Part shown: in pieces, positions 43,896-52,461 of the stretch
How the letters are laid out: each line of letters opens with the position of its first letter
How positions within the stretch are numbered: the first letter of the stretch is position 1
Assembly (NCBI GenBank): GCA_903835685.1
Contig: CAILNX010000026.1
Coordinates: 1-64,000 of the forward strand
DNA length: 64,000 nt
Direction of reading: 5' to 3'
Origin: an uncultured delta proteobacterium
GTDB taxonomy: Bacteria > Desulfobacterota > Desulfovibrionia > Desulfovibrionales > Desulfovibrionaceae
Translations under genes and position numbers: made by a program
Notes under the pieces: model-generated
Told to the model about the DNA's origin: nothing
Seen by the model: the letters and a program-made list of their open reading frames with translations, nothing else
Database searches by the model: none

Positions 43896-46010
43896 ATGCA
43901 CGACAATCGACGTTTTTCGGGCTCATGTTCCCGGACGTATGCGGCCTCGGTCAGGTCTATGAATCTGGCCGTTCTTTTGGCTGCGGCCCTCTGCCTCCTC
44001 GTCCTGGCCGCTGGCTGCTCCAAGCGCGCCCCCCAGGCCCCGGCCCAGCCCTCGGCCCAGCAGATGACCCCCGAGGCCTTGTTCCGTTCGTCCGAGGAGT
44101 CCCTGGCCAAGCGGGATTTTGCCCGGGCCGAGATGGGCTACGCCAAGCTTTTGGAGCGGCCGGACCTCTCCCCTGACCGGCGGCTGGCCGTGTTGAAAGG
44201 CGCGGCGACCAGCGCCTCCAAATCCGGGCACCACCATTTGGCCCTGACCTATCTGCGCCAGTGGTCCCAGGCCGACGCTTTGGCCGAGCGCTCCTGGGAG
44301 TGGCAGGACCTCTACGTGGACTCCCTGGTGGGCACCAAGGAGGACGGCGCGGCCCGCACCTTCCTGACCAAGATTCTCTCCAAGCCCGACGTCCCGGCCG
44401 AGACCAGGGTTCAGGCCGGATTCCGCCTGGCCGGGCTGTACTGGGACAAGAAGGACTACTCGGCCAGCCTCAAGTCCCTGGCCGCGGCCTATGCCGAAAT
44501 CCCGGGGGCGGACGACCGCAAGGGCATGGAGCGCCGGTTGCGCGAGGAGCTGAACGGCCTGGCCGATCCGGAACTGAGCAAGCTGGCCGGTGCGGTCACG
44601 GCCGAGAACCAGTTCCAGTACCCTTACGCCGTGGTGGCCTTTCTCAAGGCCGAGCGCCTGGCGCGCGGAGGCGAGGCGGGCTGGGCCCAGGCCTGGCCGG
44701 TGCTGCGCCGCATCGTGAGCCGGGCCGAGTTGGCCGACAAGGCCCCCCTGGCCCAGAGCCTGGAGGCCCTGGAGAAGAACCGGGGCGTGCCCGAGCAGGG
44801 CATTGTCCTGGCCCTGCCCTTGACCGGCAAGTACGCGCCCGTGGGCTGGAAGGTCCTGCGCGGCGCGGGCGAGGCCCAGTGGCGCATGGCCCGGGCCGGG
44901 TCCCGCCTGGAGGTCCGGGTGGTGAACACCGATTCTCCCGGGTGGCTGGCCGAACTGGCGGCGATACCACCGCATTTCCGCCTGGTGGGCGGCCCCATGC
45001 AACTGGAGAACTTTCGCGAGATCATCGACTCCAGCGCTGGGCGCGAGCGCATCGTGTTCGGGTTTCTGCCCAGCCTGGGCGAGGGCGAGGAGGGCCGTAA
45101 GGCCTGGCGCTTTTTCGCCAGCCCCCAGGACCAGGTGCGCTCCCTGGTGGACTATTGCGTGAACCATTTGGGCGTCACCGGGTTCGCCACCCTGTACCCG
45201 GACGAGCGGTTCGGCAGCCGCATGGCCCAGCTTTTCCGCGATGAGGCGGCCAAGCGCGGCGGGCACGTGTACCGCGAGGAGCACTACCCGCCCCAGGACC
45301 ATCCCAAATGGGGAGCGGCCGTGGCCCGGCTCCTGGGCGTGACCCCGGGCAAGGGGGCCGTGGCTCCCAACACCCCGTTCAAGGCCGTGTTCCTGCCCGA
45401 CGCCCTGTCCCAGGTGGAGATGCTCGTGCCCCATTTCTTCTATTACGAGGAGAACCGCCTGGCCCTGCTCGGACCCGAGCTGTGGAACCAGGCCGGGTCC
45501 AAGGCCCTGGAGGGCGAGGAGCGCTATTTCGAGCTGGCCCTGTTCCCCGGGGCCTGGTGGGCCGAGAGCGACGGCGGCCGCCAGTTCGCCCGCATCCTGG
45601 CCGAGGACGGCCTGGGCGCGCCGGACTTCTGGATGGCCCTGGGCTATGATTTCGTGCGCTTTGCCGCCACCCTGGGCTCGTTCCCGGCGGCCTGGACCCC
45701 GGAGATGGTCAACGAGCGCCTGTCAGTCCCGTCCCGGGTGGACTACGCCCTGGCCCCCCTGGCCTGGGACAAGGCCGGGCAGGCCTCGGAGCAGCTTTTC
45801 CTGTTCACCCCGGAACAGGGCGGCCCGGCCCCGGCCGATCCGGCCCAGTTCCAGGAGCGCATGCAGAAGGCCGACCAGCGCCGTACCTACCGGGTGAAGA
45901 TCCTGCGCGACCAGATGGAGGCCAAGCAGAAGAAGGCCCAGGGCCACGCCCCGGGCGGAACGGGAACCGATCCTGGGACCGTGCCCGGGACCGTGCTGGA
46001 AACCGATTGA
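43896..46010 (+). CDS. LppC/LpoA-like lipoprotein (periplasmic-binding fold)
   Basis: About 704 residues. A lipoprotein signal ends CLLVLAAGCSK. Residues 55-270 are TPR-like helical repeats (FARAEMGYAKLLERP), and the C-terminal half is a type-I periplasmic-binding fold starting GIVLALPLTGKYAPVGWKVL, as in the LppC family (LpoA in E. coli activates PBP1A). ATG 43896 has AGGTG five bases upstream; the shorter ATG 43959 gives a cleaner signal peptide but a poor ribosome site. It is followed by gatC after 39 bases. Role as a peptidoglycan-synthase activator is inferred. Confidence 0.82.
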   Translation: MHDNRRFSGSCSRTYAASVRSMNLAVLLAAALCLLVLAAGCSKRAPQAPAQPSAQQMTPEALFRSSEESLAKRDFARAEMGYAKLLERPDLSPDRRLAVLKGAATSASKSGHHHLALTYLRQWSQADALAERSWEWQDLYVDSLVGTKEDGAARTFLTKILSKPDVPAETRVQAGFRLAGLYWDKKDYSASLKSLAAAYAEIPGADDRKGMERRLREELNGLADPELSKLAGAVTAENQFQYPYAVVAFLKAERLARGGEAGWAQAWPVLRRIVSRAELADKAPLAQSLEALEKNRGVPEQGIVLALPLTGKYAPVGWKVLRGAGEAQWRMARAGSRLEVRVVNTDSPGWLAELAAIPPHFRLVGGPMQLENFREIIDSSAGRERIVFGFLPSLGEGEEGRKAWRFFASPQDQVRSLVDYCVNHLGVTGFATLYPDERFGSRMAQLFRDEAAKRGGHVYREEHYPPQDHPKWGAAVARLLGVTPGKGAVAPNTPFKAVFLPDALSQVEMLVPHFFYYEENRLALLGPELWNQAGSKALEGEERYFELALFPGAWWAESDGGRQFARILAEDGLGAPDFWMALGYDFVRFAATLGSFPAAWTPEMVNERLSVPSRVDYALAPLAWDKAGQASEQLFLFTPEQGGPAPADPAQFQERMQKADQRRTYRVKILRDQMEAKQKKAQGHAPGGTGTDPGTVPGTVLETD

Positions 46011-46049
46011 CCGGGGAGAATTCCCCCTACCCCTTGCGAGGATGACGTC

Positions 46050-46334
46050 ATGAAAATCACCCCCGAAGAAGTCAGCCGCGTGGCCCGACTGGCCCGGCTG
46101 GAGCTTTCCGAGGCGAAGCGCGAACTCTTCGTGCCTCAGCTCCAGAACATCCTGAGCTACATGGACCAGTTGGCCGAACTGGACACCACGGGCGTGACCC
46201 CCATGTACGGGCCGGTGGAGCACACCACCGTGCTGCGGGCCGACGAGGTGCGCAAGGATTTCACCCGGGCCGAGGTCCTGTCCAACGCCCCGGAAGAGGA
46301 CGGCCGCTTCTTCATCGTGCCCCGTATCGTCTAA
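46050..46334 (+). CDS. gatC: Asp/Glu-tRNA amidotransferase subunit C
   Basis: 94 residues: KITPEEVSRVARLARLELSE at the start, LSYMDQLAELDTTGV in the middle and the end DGRFFIVPRIV are characteristic of GatC. It stabilises GatA in the enzyme that converts Glu-tRNA(Gln) and/or Asp-tRNA(Asn) to the amidated form. GatA follows after 18 bases; gatB is not in the window. Confidence 0.95.
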   Translation: MKITPEEVSRVARLARLELSEAKRELFVPQLQNILSYMDQLAELDTTGVTPMYGPVEHTTVLRADEVRKDFTRAEVLSNAPEEDGRFFIVPRIV

Positions 46335-46352
46335 CCTCCCCGAGGAATTTCC

Positions 46353-47819
46353 ATGTCCGAGCTGTTCCGCAAGACCCTTTCGGAAATCCGCGACCTCCTG
46401 GCCACGGGCGAGGTTTCCGCCCTGGCCGTGACCGAGGCCTGCCTGGCCCGTATCGAGGCCACCGAGCCCAAGATCGCCGCGCTCCTCAGCCTCCAGGCCG
46501 AGGCCGCCCTGGACCAGGCCAAGGCCTTGGACCGCCAGGGGCCGGACCCGGCCCAGGCCCTGTGGGGCGTGCCGCTGATCCTGAAAGACGTGCTCACCAC
46601 CAAGGGCGTGCCCACCACCTGCGGCTCCAAGATTCTGGAAAATTTCGTGCCCTTCTACGACGCCACGGCCGTGGCCAAGCTCAAGGAGGCCGGGGCCGTG
46701 CTCCTGGGCAAGGCCAACATGGACGAGTTCGCCATGGGCTCGTCCACGGAGAATTCGGCCTATCACGCCACGCGCAATCCCTGGGACCTCTCCAGGGTGC
46801 CGGGCGGGTCCAGCGGCGGTTCCGGGGCCACGGTGGCGGCCGGGCAGTGCTTCGGCTCCCTGGGCTCGGATACCGGCGGGTCCGTGCGCCTGCCCGCCTC
46901 CTTCTGCGGCATCGTGGGCCTGAAACCCACCTACGGCCGGGTCTCGCGCTACGGGCTGGTGGCTTACGGCTCGTCTTTGGACCAGATCGGCCCCCTGGCC
47001 CGGAGCGTGGAGGACACGGCCCGGCTGCTCTCGGCCATTGCCGGGCACGACCCCAAGGATTCCACCTCGGTGGACGCGCCCGTGGCCGACTATGTGGGAG
47101 CGGTGCAAAACGCCAAGGATTTGAATGGCCTGACCATCGGCCTGCCCGAGGAGTACTGGGGCGAGGGCCTGTCCCCCGAGGTGTCCGAGGCCTGCCGCAA
47201 AGCCGTGGACCTGGCCCGGGATCTGGGGGCCAAGACCGTGCCCGTATCGTTTTCGACCACCCGCTACGCCGTGGCCACCTATTATATCGTGGCCATGGCC
47301 GAGGCCTCCTCCAACCTGGCCCGCTTCGACGGGGTGCGCTACGGGCACCGCACCAAGGAGGCCGGGGAGCTCCTGGACCTGTACCAGAAATCCCGTACCG
47401 AGGGGTTCGGGGAAGAGGTCCAGCGCCGGATCATCATCGGCACCTACGTGCTTTCGGCCGGGTACTACGACGCGTACTACCGCAAGGCCGCCCAGGTGCG
47501 ACGCTTGATCCGCCGGGACTTCGACCAGGCTTTCGAGAAGTGCGACCTGGTGGCCGGGCCGGTGTGCCCCATCACGGCCTTCCCTTTGGGCGGGTTCACG
47601 GCCGATCCCTTGCAGATGTATTTGATGGATATTTTCACCATCTCCCTGAACCTGGCCGGACTGCCGGGCCTCTCCCTGCCCGTGGGCCTGGGCCGGGACA
47701 CCGGACTGCCCGTAGGGTTGCAGCTTCTTGGCCCGGCTTTTAGCGAGGACCGGCTGCTGGCCGCGGCCCGGGTCCTGGAAGCGGCCCAGGGCGAACGTCC
47801 CTGGCCGTCGGCCGTGTAG
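46353..47819 (+). CDS. gatA: Asp/Glu-tRNA amidotransferase subunit A
   Basis: 488 residues of the amidase-signature family. The Ser-cisSer-Lys triad region is visible: [18 protein letters not shown], the Gly/Ser-rich [15 protein letters not shown] and [17 protein letters not shown]. The C-terminal half carries the GatA-specific [13 protein letters not shown] and [10 protein letters not shown]. It releases ammonia from glutamine for transamidation by GatB. A strong terminator follows. Confidence 0.96.
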   Translation: MSELFRKTLSEIRDLLATGEVSALAVTEACLARIEATEPKIAALLSLQAEAALDQAKALDRQGPDPAQALWGVPLILKDVLTTKGVPTTCGSKILENFVPFYDATAVAKLKEAGAVLLGKANMDEFAMGSSTENSAYHATRNPWDLSRVPGGSSGGSGATVAAGQCFGSLGSDTGGSVRLPASFCGIVGLKPTYGRVSRYGLVAYGSSLDQIGPLARSVEDTARLLSAIAGHDPKDSTSVDAPVADYVGAVQNAKDLNGLTIGLPEEYWGEGLSPEVSEACRKAVDLARDLGAKTVPVSFSTTRYAVATYYIVAMAEASSNLARFDGVRYGHRTKEAGELLDLYQKSRTEGFGEEVQRRIIIGTYVLSAGYYDAYYRKAAQVRRLIRRDFDQAFEKCDLVAGPVCPITAFPLGGFTADPLQMYLMDIFTISLNLAGLPGLSLPVGLGRDTGLPVGLQLLGPAFSEDRLLAAARVLEAAQGERPWPSAV

Positions 47820-47852
47820 GAGAGGGAAGGGGCCAGAGGCCCGGTCAAAAGA

Positions 47853-47886
47853 CAAAAAAAATCGGCCCGAAGGCCGATTTTTTTTT
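47853..47886 (+). terminator. Intrinsic terminator after gatA
   Basis: AAAAATCGGCC / GGCCGATTTTT with a CGAA tetraloop and a long T-run; almost symmetric, so it could work in both directions. Confidence 0.92.
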
Positions 47887-47904
47887 CGCCGTGAGCCCCG
47901 TTGT

Positions 47905-48008
47905 ACCGTGGGCGGGTGGGCCGGAACGTTGTGTTGAATGGGCCTTGGCCCTTCGCTACTTGGTGTGTTCGTTCCCGTCCTCGTTCCCGGCCGCACCTGT
48001 CTTCCAGA
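47905..48008. repeat. Hairpin-rich tandem repeat, copy A
   Basis: About 104 bases, from ACCGTGGGCGGG to CTTCCAGA. It contains GGCCGGAACG pairing with CGTTCCCGGCC and an inner GGGCC-TT-GGCCC stem. An imperfect second copy starts at 48034. No ORF with a ribosome site covers it and no match to a known RNA class is evident. Confidence 0.55.
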
Positions 48009-48033
48009 AATTCAGCGGCGAGTATCCGAAGGG

Positions 48034-48125
48034 ACCGTGGGGTGGCTGATCGGAACGCTTGTGTGAAGTGTTTTCTTCATGGTGTTCGTTCCCGATCTCG
48101 TCCGACCGCTCACCTGTTCTCCAGA
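48034..48125. repeat. Hairpin-rich tandem repeat, copy B
   Basis: About 92 bases aligning with copy A: ACCGTGGGGTGG, CGGAACG-TTGTGT-GAA, GGTGTTCGTTCCCG, CTCGT-CC, CCGC-CACCTGT and CCAGA are shared. GATCGGAACG can pair with CGTTCCCGATC and GAAG with CTTC. The remaining part to 48299 is an ordinary intergenic stretch with an AT-rich patch near 48180-48200. Confidence 0.55.
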
Positions 48126-48299
48126 TGACTGGGTCAAAGCAGGTTCCATGCCAAGCCTTCTGCCCGAAGCGGCATGCCTTTATATTTATCTAAAATAATT
48201 CAAGAAGTGTATGAGGGGAACAGGTCGGCTCTGGCCCGAAGCCCAGGAGCCCGGGCAGGGATTGCCGGGTTCTTGACAGACTTTTTTCTTGGGCGCGGG

Positions 48300-48824
48300 T
48301 CAGCGGAAACGGCGACGGCGACGGGCCAGATAGAGCCGGGCGGCCACGGCCAGGGCCAGGCCCATGAGCACCAGCCAGCCGGTGTGCGGCAGGGGGAAGT
48401 CGTAGGTCTGAGGCTTGTCCGGCTCCAGCCATTCATTGCGGGCCGAGGGCATGGGCTCGGCGGAAAAGGGCAGGTAGCCCGGGAGCAGGTTGCGGTTGGT
48501 GGATTTGGCGGCTCTGTCGCTCCGGGCCACTTCCCGGGGCAGGCTGGGGAAGGGGTCTTCGACCGCAGCCTCGGGCTGGGCCAGGGACAGAGGCGCGGGC
48601 GAGGTCTCCTCCATGGAGCGGGGGCCGATGTCCCAGCCGATGAGCGGGCGTCCGGCCGGATTGGTCGCGGACAGGGCGGCCGGGTCCTCGCCCCGGTGGC
48701 GGTCGGCCGTGGCCCAGAAGGCCGTGGTGTGCAAAAGGGAGTCGTTGGGCCATTTGGCCGTGAGCGAGGTGGCCCAGGCCGGGGCCTGGATCAGGATGAA
48801 CAGCAGCAGGAGGATTCGTTTCAT
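48300..48824 (-). CDS. Secreted protein with LPXTG-like C-terminal tail
   Basis: 174 residues. A signal peptide (MKRILLLLFILIQAPAWA) is followed by a Pro/Ser/Ala-rich, probably unfolded middle. The end is tripartite: FPLPHTGW, a hydrophobic helix (LVLMGLALAVAARLYLA) and RRRRRFR. LPHTG plus helix plus basic tail is the layout of sortase substrates, unusual in Gram-negatives, although a simple C-terminal anchor is equally compatible. No sortase is in the window. It lies downstream of the Gate-domain gene with a gap of about 100 bases. Confidence 0.75.
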   Translation of the reverse strand: MKRILLLLFILIQAPAWATSLTAKWPNDSLLHTTAFWATADRHRGEDPAALSATNPAGRPLIGWDIGPRSMEETSPAPLSLAQPEAAVEDPFPSLPREVARSDRAAKSTNRNLLPGYLPFSAEPMPSARNEWLEPDKPQTYDFPLPHTGWLVLMGLALAVAARLYLARRRRRFR

Positions 48825-48927
48825 GGCCGATCTCGTGGAGGCGTATGGGGCGGGGGCCGGGCCGATTCCGCCTGGAAAAGATCGAGTATAGGATACGGCA
48901 GGGCAAAGTCAATGCCTGGGTCGGGGT

Positions 48928-49914
48928 CTAGGCCGGAGGCGGCCCCCACAGATGGCGGGCGCAGAAGGCCGGGGGCAGGAGGGCCGTGGACCGGACCAGC
49001 AGGGCCGTGGCCGCCAGGGAGAAGAGCAGACGCCCCCACAGGATGCCCGAGACGTGCCCGCCGAGCATGACCATGAGCAGGGTGTCCTCGATCAAGCTGT
49101 GGCACAGGCCCATGAGGGTCAGGGAGGAGAACACGTCCTTGGGCGCGATCTCCCCGGACTGGGCCTCGCGGATGATCAGCCCGCCGCCGTAGGCCAGGCC
49201 CAGGGTCAGGCCGATGACCGTGATGGCCGAGGCCTTGGGGCCGATGCCGAGCATCCGCAGGACCGGCCGCAAGGCCCCGTTGATGAGCTCCACGGCCCGG
49301 GTGGCGGTCAGAATGCGCATGATGACCACCAGGGCCAGGATCACCCCGGCGATGGAGGCCAGGTTCCTGGCCTCGCCCAGGGCCCAGGACAGGAGCGATG
49401 CGCCCTGGGCGGCCCTGTCGGGGTCCTGGCGGAAGAGCACCACGGCCGGTTCCTGGAGCAGGTGGAAGCGGGTGTATATCTGGTGCAGGAGCATGCCCAG
49501 GACCAGGGCGCCCACGACGCGGCTGGCGGCCTGGAACAGGAATTTCGGACCCGAGCGGCGGGCGATGCTCACCTCCACGGGCAGGTTGTGGGCGATGAGC
49601 AGGACCACGCACAACACGGTCATCTGGGCCGTGCTTAAGGGGGTGTCCAGGGTCAGGGAGAGGAAGACGATGATCCCGCTGTAGATGGAGTTGATCATGG
49701 CCGTGGCCCAGACCAGGCCCATGGTCCCGGGCAGGCCCATGAGGCCCATGACCGGGGCCATGGGCGCGGCCAAATGGCGGATCAGGTCCAACTCCGTGAG
49801 GATTTTGACCCCCACGATGATGGGGATCATGATCTTGAACAGGGTCAGGCAGAGCTGGGCCGCTTCCTTGACCGTGGACAGCGCGGCCGCCCCAAGGGCG
49901 CGGAAAGGGTTCAT
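48928..49914 (-). CDS. Gate-domain (nucleoside-recognition, SpmA/B-like) membrane protein
   Basis: 328 residues with about eight hydrophobic segments. Two related halves each carry Gate-domain phrases: IPIIVGVKILTELDLI and VWATAMINSIYSGIIVF in the first, and LGLAYGGGLIIREAQSG and MGLCHSLIEDTLLMVMLGG in the second. Gate proteins include spore-maturation and nucleoside-transporter families; the substrate is unknown. The start lies nine bases after the carboxypeptidase stop, on the same strand. In this non-sporulating setting the spore label is only a family name. Confidence 0.8.
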   Translation of the reverse strand: MNPFRALGAAALSTVKEAAQLCLTLFKIMIPIIVGVKILTELDLIRHLAAPMAPVMGLMGLPGTMGLVWATAMINSIYSGIIVFLSLTLDTPLSTAQMTVLCVVLLIAHNLPVEVSIARRSGPKFLFQAASRVVGALVLGMLLHQIYTRFHLLQEPAVVLFRQDPDRAAQGASLLSWALGEARNLASIAGVILALVVIMRILTATRAVELINGALRPVLRMLGIGPKASAITVIGLTLGLAYGGGLIIREAQSGEIAPKDVFSSLTLMGLCHSLIEDTLLMVMLGGHVSGILWGRLLFSLAATALLVRSTALLPPAFCARHLWGPPPA

Positions 49915-49922
49915 GGACAAGA

Positions 49923-51311
49923 TCAAGATTCGGGGGTGACCAGAGCCAGTCGGCTCGCGTCCTGGGAGGGGTGGCGCTTTTTCTTGTGCGAGGATTTGCG
50001 GCTGATCTTGTCCCCGGGCTTCTTGGCCTGCTTGTCCGAGACCAGGGTGTAGGCCTTGTCCTTGTGCCTGCTCTTGCCCTTGGCCGTGTCCAGGGAGGCA
50101 GAGGTCTGGTCCTTGGTCAACCGCGTCTCGTTTTTGGCCTGTTGGGCTTCGTTTTTGGCCAAGAGGGCTTCGTTTTTGGCCAAGAGGGCTTCGTTTTTGG
50201 CCAAGAGGGCTTCGCGTTTGGCCAGGCGGGCAGCCCGGGCCTTGCTCTTTTTGGTGTGGCGCGGGCCGTCTTCCGGGGCCAGGGCCTGGGCCTGGCTCGG
50301 GGACTGGGCCGTCTTGTGCTTGCGCTCCACCGAGGCCACCTGCGGGTCCTTGTGCTTGGAGTGCTTTTTCCGGTGGCCCTTGGCGGCCAGGGAGACCGGT
50401 CGGTCGGTGTTCATGGTCTCCCGGACCTGGGCCACCCGGGCCTGGTCCCCGTCCAGGGTGGCGAAGCCGAGCTCCAGGAGCTTTTCCGTCTCCCGGCCAC
50501 GGGTGCGCGAGGATTCCGCGCCCATGACCGCAGCCACCAGGCGGTGGGACCCGCGTTTGGCCGTGGCGATGATGTTGAAGCCCGAGGAGGCCACGAACCC
50601 GGTTTTCAGCCCGTCCACGCCCTCGCACTCGCCCAGCAGGGTGTTGGCGTTATGCCCCTGAAAGTTATTGTAATAATAGTATTTCTGGCTGTGGAAACGC
50701 AGGGCCTCGGGGTAGCGCTTCAAATAGCGCGAGCCCAGGGTGAGCATGTCCCGGGCCGTGGTCACCTGGCCCCGGGCCGGCAGGCCGTTGGGGTTCTTAA
50801 AGGTGGTGTGGGTCATGCCCAGGGAGCGGGCCGTGTCGTTCATGAGCTGCACAAAGGACTTCACGTCCCCTTCCAGGTGCTCGGCCGCGGCCACGCAGGC
50901 GTTGTTGCCCGAGACCACGGCCATGCCGCGCATGACCTCGTTTAAGGTGGGGGTCTCGCCCGGGCGCACGGGCATGCGCGTGCCGCCCGCCGCGTCGGCC
51001 CGGCGGCTGATGACCACGGGCTGGTCCAGGGTGACTTCCTTGTTCTGCAGGGCCTCGTAAACCAGGTACATGGTCATGATCTTGGTGGTGGAGGCCGGGG
51101 CGATGGCCCGGTCGGCGTCCTGTTCGTAGAGGATGCGGCCGGAGGTCAAGTCCATGAGCATGGCGGACTTGACGTTCAAGCTCGGCTCCGAGGCCCCCGC
51201 GAGGGTGGTCCAGGCGAAGGAGGCCAGGAAACAGGCGGTCAGACAGATGAATCCGAGGATGAAGGCCTGTTTCCTGCCTGGGTGTCGGTTCGCTGTCTTG
51301 TACGTCGGCAT
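49923..51311 (-). CDS. D-alanyl-D-alanine carboxypeptidase with long Lys-rich tail
   Basis: 462 residues from ATG 51311. Signal anchor at about 14-38, then the penicillin-binding fold of the DacA (S11) family with the SxxK motif in APASTTKIM, SGN in VVSGNNACVA and KTG in DGLKTGFVA. It trims the terminal D-Ala of peptidoglycan stems. The last 145 residues are an extra Lys/Ala/Ser-rich tail with three exact copies of a seven-residue repeat (EALLAKN), DNA period 21 bp near 50150-50215. No C-terminal amphipathic anchor typical of DacA is seen. Confidence 0.9.
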   Translation of the reverse strand: MPTYKTANRHPGRKQAFILGFICLTACFLASFAWTTLAGASEPSLNVKSAMLMDLTSGRILYEQDADRAIAPASTTKIMTMYLVYEALQNKEVTLDQPVVISRRADAAGGTRMPVRPGETPTLNEVMRGMAVVSGNNACVAAAEHLEGDVKSFVQLMNDTARSLGMTHTTFKNPNGLPARGQVTTARDMLTLGSRYLKRYPEALRFHSQKYYYYNNFQGHNANTLLGECEGVDGLKTGFVASSGFNIIATAKRGSHRLVAAVMGAESSRTRGRETEKLLELGFATLDGDQARVAQVRETMNTDRPVSLAAKGHRKKHSKHKDPQVASVERKHKTAQSPSQAQALAPEDGPRHTKKSKARAARLAKREALLAKNEALLAKNEALLAKNEAQQAKNETRLTKDQTSASLDTAKGKSRHKDKAYTLVSDKQAKKPGDKISRKSSHKKKRHPSQDASRLALVTPES

Positions 51312-51325
51312 CCTTTCCCGCCTTT

Positions 51326-52327
51326 TCAGTTGAGAGCGTTCGCGGCGCGTTCCGCGCCCTGCTTGGCCGCGTTCATTCCCGTGCTCCCCGGCACCGGGGG
51401 TTGCCCGGATTCCGAGGAGTCGCCGATGAACAGGTAGCGGCCCGGCTCCAGCACAGGGGTGCGGTCCTGGCGCAAAAGCCAGGTTCGGCCCTTCAGCCGC
51501 ACCCACTGCTCATAATTGCCGTCCAAAATGGCCCAGCGATCCAGAAATTCGTTCAGCCCGGCTGAGATGCGCACGCAGCCCTTGGAGTCCCTGCGGCCCA
51601 GGCGGCTTTCCCCCTGGACCGGGTCCGTGGCGTGGACCAGAAGGCGCATCTGGGCCAGACTCGGGCCGCCCCGGTAGATCCGGAGCCCGGGCTGGAATCC
51701 GAAGTCCCAGACCCGGCTGCCCTTGGCCCCCAGGCCCATCCAGCCGTCCTGGTTGGGCGTGCCCAGGGCCCGGTAGCCGAAATTCTCCACCCGGTTCTCG
51801 AACACCCCTTCGGGGGTCAGGTAATGATCCTTGCCCTTGTCCATGTCCCCGGAGGAAATGAGATCCAGGCCCACGGGCGAAACGGTCCTGGTGGAGGGGT
51901 CGAAGAAACCGACCAGGGCCAGTTGGCGGTTCCGATTCCGGTCAATGTAGAGAAAGTATAGAATTTTTCTCATGTCAATCTGGGCCTTTTGGGCCAACCG
52001 CAGGATGTCCTGACTGCACTGCGCAATGTATTCCGCGTTTCCGGTGTCCAGACGTTGTATCTTCGCGTCTATCACCCTGGCCGCGTTGGATGCTCCGAGC
52101 TGTTTCTTGCGGGCAGTCAGTCTTTCAATGGTCCGCTGGTATACAACATCATGGAAGCACTGACGCAACATTTGTATTTCTTCATAGGGGACGAGCACTG
52201 CTTCCGTCCGGTTGTCCGCTGCGCCCCCGGATGGCGGGCTGGCCACGGGCGAGGCCTGGTCCGCGACCCCGGCCGCAAGGGGCGGGGCCAGGCAGAGGAC
52301 CAGGGAGAAAACCAGCCAGAACCGCAT
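51326..52327 (-). CDS. L,D-transpeptidase (YkuD-domain) protein
   Basis: 333 residues with a signal peptide (MRFWLVFSLVLCLAPPLAAG). The catalytic YkuD domain (about 150-270) has the conserved HATDP followed by SKGCVRIS, giving the His and the nucleophile Cys. A helical N-terminal region (about 50-130) and a short C-terminal extension flank it. Such enzymes make 3-3 crosslinks or attach lipoproteins to peptidoglycan. It ends 15 bases before the carboxypeptidase start, so both cell-wall enzymes are probably co-transcribed. Confidence 0.9.
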   Translation of the reverse strand: MRFWLVFSLVLCLAPPLAAGVADQASPVASPPSGGAADNRTEAVLVPYEEIQMLRQCFHDVVYQRTIERLTARKKQLGASNAARVIDAKIQRLDTGNAEYIAQCSQDILRLAQKAQIDMRKILYFLYIDRNRNRQLALVGFFDPSTRTVSPVGLDLISSGDMDKGKDHYLTPEGVFENRVENFGYRALGTPNQDGWMGLGAKGSRVWDFGFQPGLRIYRGGPSLAQMRLLVHATDPVQGESRLGRRDSKGCVRISAGLNEFLDRWAILDGNYEQWVRLKGRTWLLRQDRTPVLEPGRYLFIGDSSESGQPPVPGSTGMNAAKQGAERAANALN

Positions 52328-52461
52328 GTGCGTCACTTCCCTCCTTGCCATCCGGAGATGGAGCCCATCATTGACTCCGGACGAGGCAGATGTAGCTCTC
52401 GTTCGGGAAAGAATCAAGTGTTGAAAGTGATTTTTTTCATCAATAAGAGAACGACTCCTCC

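Noticed and set aside
45723-47996. 757-codon minus-strand frame opposite gatC-gatA
   Set aside because: Gly/His/Gln-rich antisense shadow of gatA with no domain; GatA motifs are clear on the plus strand.
50150-50215. 21-bp tandem repeats considered as a non-coding repeat array
   Set aside because: In frame within the D,D-carboxypeptidase tail (repeat of seven residues).
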